Positions 32,051 to 35,802 of a stretch of DNA of 35,802 bases are shown here, piece after piece. The stretch is taken from positions 1-35,802 of the forward strand of contig CAIXXM010000108.1 in the NCBI GenBank assembly GCA_903923395.1, given 5' to 3'. A program made the position numbers and the translations under genes. The DNA comes from an uncultured Acidobacteriia bacterium. Its GTDB lineage: Bacteria > Acidobacteriota > Terriglobia > Bryobacterales > Bryobacteraceae. How positions within the stretch are numbered: position 1 is the stretch's first letter; the number at the start of each line of letters is the position of its first letter. The notes under the pieces were generated by a model that had not been told where the DNA came from, searched no databases, and saw only the letters and a program-made list of their open reading frames with translations.

Positions 32051-33304
32051 ATGCGTATCCAAATCCCCGTACTGTTCCTCCTTCTTTCCCTCCCCGCCGC
32101 AAGCCAGACCCCGCCCGCGAAAACCGCCAGCACCCTCGACCCCGCGCGCGCCTCACGCATCACACGCTACCTGCAGGAACAAGTCGATGCCAACCGCCTC
32201 GCCGGCGCCGTCGCACTAGTCCTCCGCGATGGCAAACCCGTCTACCAGGAAGCCATCGGCTGGGCCGACAAGGAAGCCAGCCGCAAGATGAGTCCCAACA
32301 CCATCTTCCGCATCGCCTCACAAACCAAAGCCATCACCAGCACCGCCGTCATGGCGCTGATCGAAGAAGGCAAGATCGGCATCGATGAGCCCGTCAGCCA
32401 CTTCATCCCCACCTTCGCAAAAACCACCGTCGCCGTGCGCGCCGAAGGCGATGTGAAATTCGTTCCCGCCAAGCGGCCCATCACCATCAAGGACCTGCTC
32501 ACCCACACCGCCGGCGTCTCCTACGGCACGCAGCGCGAAGTCGCCGAACTCTACCGCGCCAAAGGCCTCGGCCCCGCTGCCGGCAACGGCTGGTACACCG
32601 CCGATAAGGAGGAGCCCATCTGTGAAACCATGGAGCGCCTCGGCACCCTGCCCTTCGTCGCCCAGCCCGGCGAAGCCTTCGTCTATGGCTACAACACCGA
32701 TATCCTCGGCTGCGTCGTCGAAAGAGCCTCCAGCATGCCCCTCGACCAGTTCATCCGCACACGCATCACCGAACCTTTGGGCATGAAGGACACCCGCTTC
32801 TTCATTCCTGAAAACGAGGCCTCCCGTCTCGCGGCGGTTTATTCCTCCGGTCCAGGAGGCACCATTGTGCGCGCGCCGGAAGGCCCCAAAGGCCAGGGCC
32901 ACTACGTGAACGGTCCCCGCAAGAGCTTCGCCGGCGGCGCCGGGCTCACCTCAACCGCACACGATTACGCCCTCTTCCTCGAAATGATCCGCAATGGCGG
33001 CACCGCCAACGGCCACCGCATCCTCTCCACGCGAACCGTCGCCCTCATGACTTCGAACCAGAGCGGACTCCTCCATTCTCAGAATGGTCTCGGCTTTGGC
33101 TATGGCTTTGAAACCGTCGAACGCTACGGCGCTCGGGATATGGCAGGCATCGGCTCGTTCGGCTGGAGCGGCGCATATGGCACGGAATACTGGGTCGATC
33201 CGCAAAGCCACACCGTCCTGGTCCTCATGATCCAGCTCATGCCGAACGCAACCGACATCCAGCCGAAGTTCTACAACCTCGTCTACCAGGCTTTGCAGAA
33301 CTAG
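32051..33304 (+). CDS. Exported serine hydrolase, beta-lactamase class C-like
   Basis: The 417-residue protein has a signal peptide (MRIQIPVLFLLLSLPAASQ) and the penicillin-binding/beta-lactamase fold of EstB-like esterases. The nucleophile motif SQTK (Ser90, Lys93) sits in FRIASQTKAIT, and the second-motif tyrosine (Tyr212) is in VYGYNTDILG. The C-terminal segment GSFGWSGAYGTEYWVDP holds the third-motif glycine-rich strand. Members hydrolyse esters, small amides or D-peptides; few are true beta-lactamases. It is exported and probably periplasmic. Substrate unknown. It is convergent with the CoA transferase, with a gap of 7 bases. Confidence 0.92.
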   Translation: MRIQIPVLFLLLSLPAASQTPPAKTASTLDPARASRITRYLQEQVDANRLAGAVALVLRDGKPVYQEAIGWADKEASRKMSPNTIFRIASQTKAITSTAVMALIEEGKIGIDEPVSHFIPTFAKTTVAVRAEGDVKFVPAKRPITIKDLLTHTAGVSYGTQREVAELYRAKGLGPAAGNGWYTADKEEPICETMERLGTLPFVAQPGEAFVYGYNTDILGCVVERASSMPLDQFIRTRITEPLGMKDTRFFIPENEASRLAAVYSSGPGGTIVRAPEGPKGQGHYVNGPRKSFAGGAGLTSTAHDYALFLEMIRNGGTANGHRILSTRTVALMTSNQSGLLHSQNGLGFGYGFETVERYGARDMAGIGSFGWSGAYGTEYWVDPQSHTVLVLMIQLMPNATDIQPKFYNLVYQALQN

Positions 33305-33311
33305 CAGCCGT

Positions 33312-34445
33312 CTACGCGAATTCCCGCAGCACCGCCTCGGTATGTTCTCCCAGCAGAGGCGGCGGCGCCTGGGCTAACTCCGTGTCCGCGATTCGTGTGG
33401 GGTTGGCATAGATTTCGAGCCGCCCCAGTTGCGGATGTTCCGGCGCAATCACGGACCCCCTCTCACGGACCAGCGGGGATTCCAAAACCTCACCAATCGA
33501 CCACACCGGGCCACACGGCACTTGCTCCTTTTCGAGAACCTGCATCCAATGGGCGCGGGTCTCCCGGACCAGTTCCGCCTCCACCAGAGGGGCCAACGTA
33601 TCGCGGTTCTGCACCCGGAGTTTGTTGTCAGCGTAGCGCGGGTCAGTGAGCCAGTCCGTGCGGTTGAGCGCACGGCATAAACCTTCCCAAAGCCTCTGAT
33701 TGAGCGCCCCCACGACCATCATGCCGTCCGAACACTGGAAGATCTGGTAAGGAGCGATATTGGCCTGCATCGCGCCCATCGGCGCGGGTTCCTTGCGTGC
33801 CAGCAGCCAGGAGGACGTCACGGAGCACATCGCCGCGAGCAAGCCATCGAGCAGAGCCAGTTCGATTCGGCGGCCAAGGCCATCCTGCGTGCGGGCATAA
33901 AGGGCTGCGGCGATCGCTTGTCCGGCGTAGAGGCTGGTGAGAACGTCGGCGATCGGGAAGCCGCATTTGACCGGAGGTCCACCGGGGTAGGCCGATACTG
34001 TCATCAGGCCGGACATGGCCTGGATCATCATGTCGTAACCCGCAAGATGGCGTCCCGGCCCGTTTTGACCGAAGCCGGAGATAGAAACGGAGATGAGGTC
34101 GGGGCGGTGGAGGGCTTCTGGCGAGAGCCCCAAACGTTCCGCCACACCGGGCCGGAAATTCTCAATCAAAACATCGGCTTTGGCAAGGATGCGCAACAGC
34201 GCCGCATGGCCTTCAGGCGATTTGAGATCGAGAGTGACGCTCTCTTTGTTGCGGTTGATGCCGAGCCAGTACGTGCTCTCCGATTGGACGAACGGCGGAC
34301 CCCAATGGCGTGTTTCGTCACCAGTCTTCGGTTCTTCGATCTTGATGACGCGCGCGCCGAGGTCCCCCAGGTTCATAGTGCAGAACGGCCCGGCGACAGC
34401 GCGGGTGAGGTCGACAACGAGAATGCCTTGGAGGGGGAGACGCAT
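33312..34445 (-). CDS. CaiB/BaiF-type (class III) CoA transferase
   Basis: The 377-residue cytoplasmic enzyme moves CoA between carboxylic acids through an aspartyl-CoA thioester. The family start LQGILVVDLTRAVAGPFCTMNLGDLGA is present, then VIKIEEP, NRNKESVTLDLKSPEG and ADVLIENFRPGVAERLG. GFGQNGP follows, and GYDMMIQAMSGLM, with IADVLTSLYAGQAIAAALYAR as a likely active-site region. Length is typical. The substrate cannot be read because no acyl-CoA dehydrogenase or ligase is adjacent. ATG 34445 has the TAGGAT box eight bases upstream and no Shine-Dalgarno. It is divergent from the TlpA-like gene. Confidence 0.93.
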   Translation of the reverse strand: MRLPLQGILVVDLTRAVAGPFCTMNLGDLGARVIKIEEPKTGDETRHWGPPFVQSESTYWLGINRNKESVTLDLKSPEGHAALLRILAKADVLIENFRPGVAERLGLSPEALHRPDLISVSISGFGQNGPGRHLAGYDMMIQAMSGLMTVSAYPGGPPVKCGFPIADVLTSLYAGQAIAAALYARTQDGLGRRIELALLDGLLAAMCSVTSSWLLARKEPAPMGAMQANIAPYQIFQCSDGMMVVGALNQRLWEGLCRALNRTDWLTDPRYADNKLRVQNRDTLAPLVEAELVRETRAHWMQVLEKEQVPCGPVWSIGEVLESPLVRERGSVIAPEHPQLGRLEIYANPTRIADTELAQAPPPLLGEHTEAVLREFA

Positions 34446-34453
34446 TGTTGTTG

Positions 34454-34459
34454 ATCCTA
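34454..34459 (-). promoter_or_regulatory. -10-like TAGGAT before the CoA transferase
   Basis: On the minus strand TAGGAT is followed by eight bases and ATG 34445. The 61-base divergent region also holds TATAAT for the thioredoxin-like gene. Confidence 0.4.
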
Positions 34460-34493
34460 GCGCATACAGGAATAAACCCGCGCCTCAAGCCGA

Positions 34494-34499
34494 TATAAT
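34494..34499 (+). promoter_or_regulatory. Consensus -10 TATAAT before the TlpA-like gene
   Basis: A perfect TATAAT is followed by seven bases and GTG 34507. Transcription starting about seven bases after the box would begin on the start codon itself. No Shine-Dalgarno exists between the two, so this is the clearest leaderless case in the window. Confidence 0.6.
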
Positions 34500-34506
34500 C
34501 TTTACA

Positions 34507-35073
34507 GTGACTATTCCGCGCACACATCTCGCCGCCCTGCTGGCTGTCGGTACAGCTTTGTCTCTCGGATATACCGCCTGTGCCCCGGTTGCCCCGGCGC
34601 GTGCTGCCGTGAAAGACAGCAAAGACCGCAAAGCAGCACCCGACTTCGCGTTGAAAGACGCCGAAGGCAAGACCATGCGGCTCTCTGATCTCCGCGGCAA
34701 GGTCGTACTGGTCGACTTCTGGGCCACCTGGTGCGGTCCCTGTCAGATCGAAATCCCCTGGTTCATCGATTTCCAGCAGAAACACAAGAGCGAGGGCTTT
34801 GAAGTCGTAGGCATCTCGATGGACGATGACGGCTGGAACGCGATCAAGCCCTTCGTCGCGCAGAAGAAGATTAACTACCGGATCGTACTCGGTGACGAGA
34901 AAACCACTGACCAATACGGTGGCGTGGAAGCACTGCCAACAACATTCCTGATCGACCGCGAAGGCCGCATCGCCAGTGTGCATGTGGGCCTGACCGGCAA
35001 GAAAGAGTTCGAAGATGCGATTGAAAGCCTTCTGCACCCCCCTGCTAACAGCAAGCCTGGCGGTGGTGCTTAG
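34507..35073 (+). CDS. TlpA-like membrane-anchored thioredoxin
   Basis: The 188-residue product has an N-terminal signal or lipoprotein-like region (TIPRTHLAALLAVGTALSLGYTAC), then a TlpA/ResA-type thioredoxin fold: APDFALKDAEGKTMRLSDLRGKVVLVDFWATWCGPC with Cys76 and Cys79, the central insertion (DDGWNAIKPFV), and the cis-Pro segment ALPTTFLIDREG. Its role is thiol reduction or exchange outside the cytoplasm, for example in cytochrome c maturation. The putative lipobox YTAC has Tyr at -3, so lipidation is uncertain. GTG 34507 is the only start that gives a signal peptide. The next gene begins inside it (35015), a 59-base overlap, which ties them together. Confidence 0.9.
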   Translation: MTIPRTHLAALLAVGTALSLGYTACAPVAPARAAVKDSKDRKAAPDFALKDAEGKTMRLSDLRGKVVLVDFWATWCGPCQIEIPWFIDFQQKHKSEGFEVVGISMDDDGWNAIKPFVAQKKINYRIVLGDEKTTDQYGGVEALPTTFLIDREGRIASVHVGLTGKKEFEDAIESLLHPPANSKPGGGA

Positions 35074-35488
35074 CGCCCAGGGCATGAGCCCTGTTTTGAC
35101 AGTCACACCGGTTCCCACCGTGAAGATAAAAAAGGGCGGCGAGGCCACGGTGGTGTTGAAGGCTTCCCTCAACGCGGGCTTCCACTGCAACAGCAACACG
35201 CCGACGGAAGAATACCTGATTCCGCTCAAATTAACCTGGGGTGCCGGACCGCTCACTTCAGAATCCGTCTCTTATCCGAAGGCCAAACTGGAGAAGTATT
35301 CGTTTTCCGAAAAGCCGGTGTCTGTGCTGACCGGTGAGTTCGCGATCACGACGAAGTTCAAGGCAAATGCAGATGCCGCGACGGGTCCCGCGGCGCAAAC
35401 AGGGAAACTGCGTTATCAAGCCTGCAGCGATAAGGCCTGCTTCCCGCCGAAGACGGTGGATGTTAGTGTGACCGTGAACGTCGAGTAG
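35015..35488 (+). CDS. Exported DsbD-alpha-like domain protein
   Basis: The 157-residue product has a signal peptide (MRLKAFCTPLLTASLAVVLS, cleaved near AQG) and one immunoglobulin-like domain. FHCNSNTPTEEYLIPLKLTW and LRYQACSDKACFPPKTV resemble the N-terminal domain of the thiol:disulfide carrier DsbD; Cys137 and Cys142 take the place of its redox pair, one residue closer than the C-x5-C I recall for DsbD-alpha. It has no membrane domain, so it would be a free-standing version, perhaps taking electrons from or giving them to the TlpA-like protein encoded in the overlapping upstream gene. ATG 35015 is the only start that gives the signal peptide. Confidence 0.82.
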   Translation: MRLKAFCTPLLTASLAVVLSAQGMSPVLTVTPVPTVKIKKGGEATVVLKASLNAGFHCNSNTPTEEYLIPLKLTWGAGPLTSESVSYPKAKLEKYSFSEKPVSVLTGEFAITTKFKANADAATGPAAQTGKLRYQACSDKACFPPKTVDVSVTVNVE

Positions 35489-35491
35489 CGC

Positions 35492-35802
35492 CTAGCCCAC
35501 GAACAGTTCATCGATTGAGCTGACATCGAGAAGGCGAAGACTGATCGCACGGAGTTCTTCCGAACCCAGGCCTGCCAGCCGCTTACTGAGGTTGGCGGGC
35601 ACGTCGAGGCCGAAGCGCTTGGCGATCTGGCCCATCAGGATTTCCTGCTGTCCTTCCAAGCGCCCCTCATCCTTACTCTCGCGCAGCCAAGGTCCGATGA
35701 TCGGGTTGTGCATAATGTTCTCTCGAATCGGCATTCTCGTCAGCTCCCTCGCAATCGGTGCCCGCTTTCTTCGCAATCCTGCAAGGATAAACAACTCTCC
35801 CA
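35492..35802 (-). CDS. C-terminal part of an Rpn/DUF4351-like protein, cut by the right edge
   Basis: The frame is open to the right edge, so only about 103 C-terminal residues are seen; a TTG at 35794 is not a likely start. The stretch has FILAGLRRKR, a charged hinge KDEGRLEGQQEILMGQIAKRFG and the ending LSKRLAGLGSEELRAISLRLLDVSSIDELF. The ending fits the DUF4351-type tail found on Rpn/PDDEXK-family proteins once called transposases. The nuclease core would lie outside. It is convergent with the DsbD-alpha-like gene (3-base gap). Confidence 0.6.
   Translation of the reverse strand, partial: GELFILAGLRRKRAPIARELTRMPIRENIMHNPIIGPWLRESKDEGRLEGQQEILMGQIAKRFGLDVPANLSKRLAGLGSEELRAISLRLLDVSSIDELFVG

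Overview
The window looks like a chromosomal segment of an Acidobacteriota bacterium, most likely from the Solibacter/Bryobacter side of the phylum. This is an inference from GC-rich coding DNA and from the gene mix: a membrane-anchored MutS-like ATPase, a PlsC-GNAT acyltransferase fusion, Uma2, an M20 amidohydrolase with a signal peptide, and many exported hydrolases. I could not run any search. No rRNA, tRNA, CRISPR array or prophage is visible. No gene-free stretch exceeds about 250 bases.

Layout. 1-48: first codons of a probable IS transposase leaving the left edge. 181-2000: recA, a 36-residue membrane peptide on the minus strand, and a ChrR-like zinc anti-sigma/cupin protein with no sigma factor beside it. 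1995-4755: an orphan secretin and an MscS channel, divergent. 4691-7488: an exported amidohydrolase and a short methyltransferase whose start codons abut, then ychF. 7501-11925: a five-gene minus-strand operon (acyltransferase fusion, alginate-lyase-like protein, metallophosphoesterase, AhpD-like protein, internally deleted Uma2). 12074-15973: a soluble hybrid histidine kinase with about six PAS domains, one GAF and a receiver. 15981-19457: a small coiled-coil protein, then a tightly packed operon of a zinc-ribbon membrane protein, a DUF4845-like anchor, an ABC/AAA-type ATPase and a membrane MutS-like ATPase. 19493-21254: murQ, an exported alpha/beta hydrolase and a broken 44-codon exported ORF, coupled by overlapping stop/start codons. 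21299-24803: a VOC protein, then MFS, YfgM-like and dGTPase-like genes on the minus strand. 24885-33304: MerR regulator, M20 amidohydrolase, recG, two-domain M16 protease, serine hydrolase. 33312-35802: CaiB/BaiF CoA transferase, a TlpA-like thioredoxin overlapping a DsbD-alpha-like protein, and the C-terminal part of an Rpn/DUF4351-like protein leaving the right edge.

The most striking window-wide pattern is in translation initiation. About twelve of some 22 transcription-unit heads have a TAnnnT (-10-like) hexamer that ends only 5 to 10 bases before the start codon. Many of these genes have no Shine-Dalgarno sequence, and several start with TTG or GTG. This is the signature of leaderless mRNAs, and it was used to settle several starts. 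Genes inside operons instead use overlapping ATGA/TTGA junctions or ordinary Shine-Dalgarno sites.

The best candidate for an undescribed functional module is the four-gene membrane/ATPase operon at 16195-19457. The five-gene acyltransferase/lyase operon at 7501-11925 is second. Both are proposals from gene packing and domain content, not demonstrated systems.
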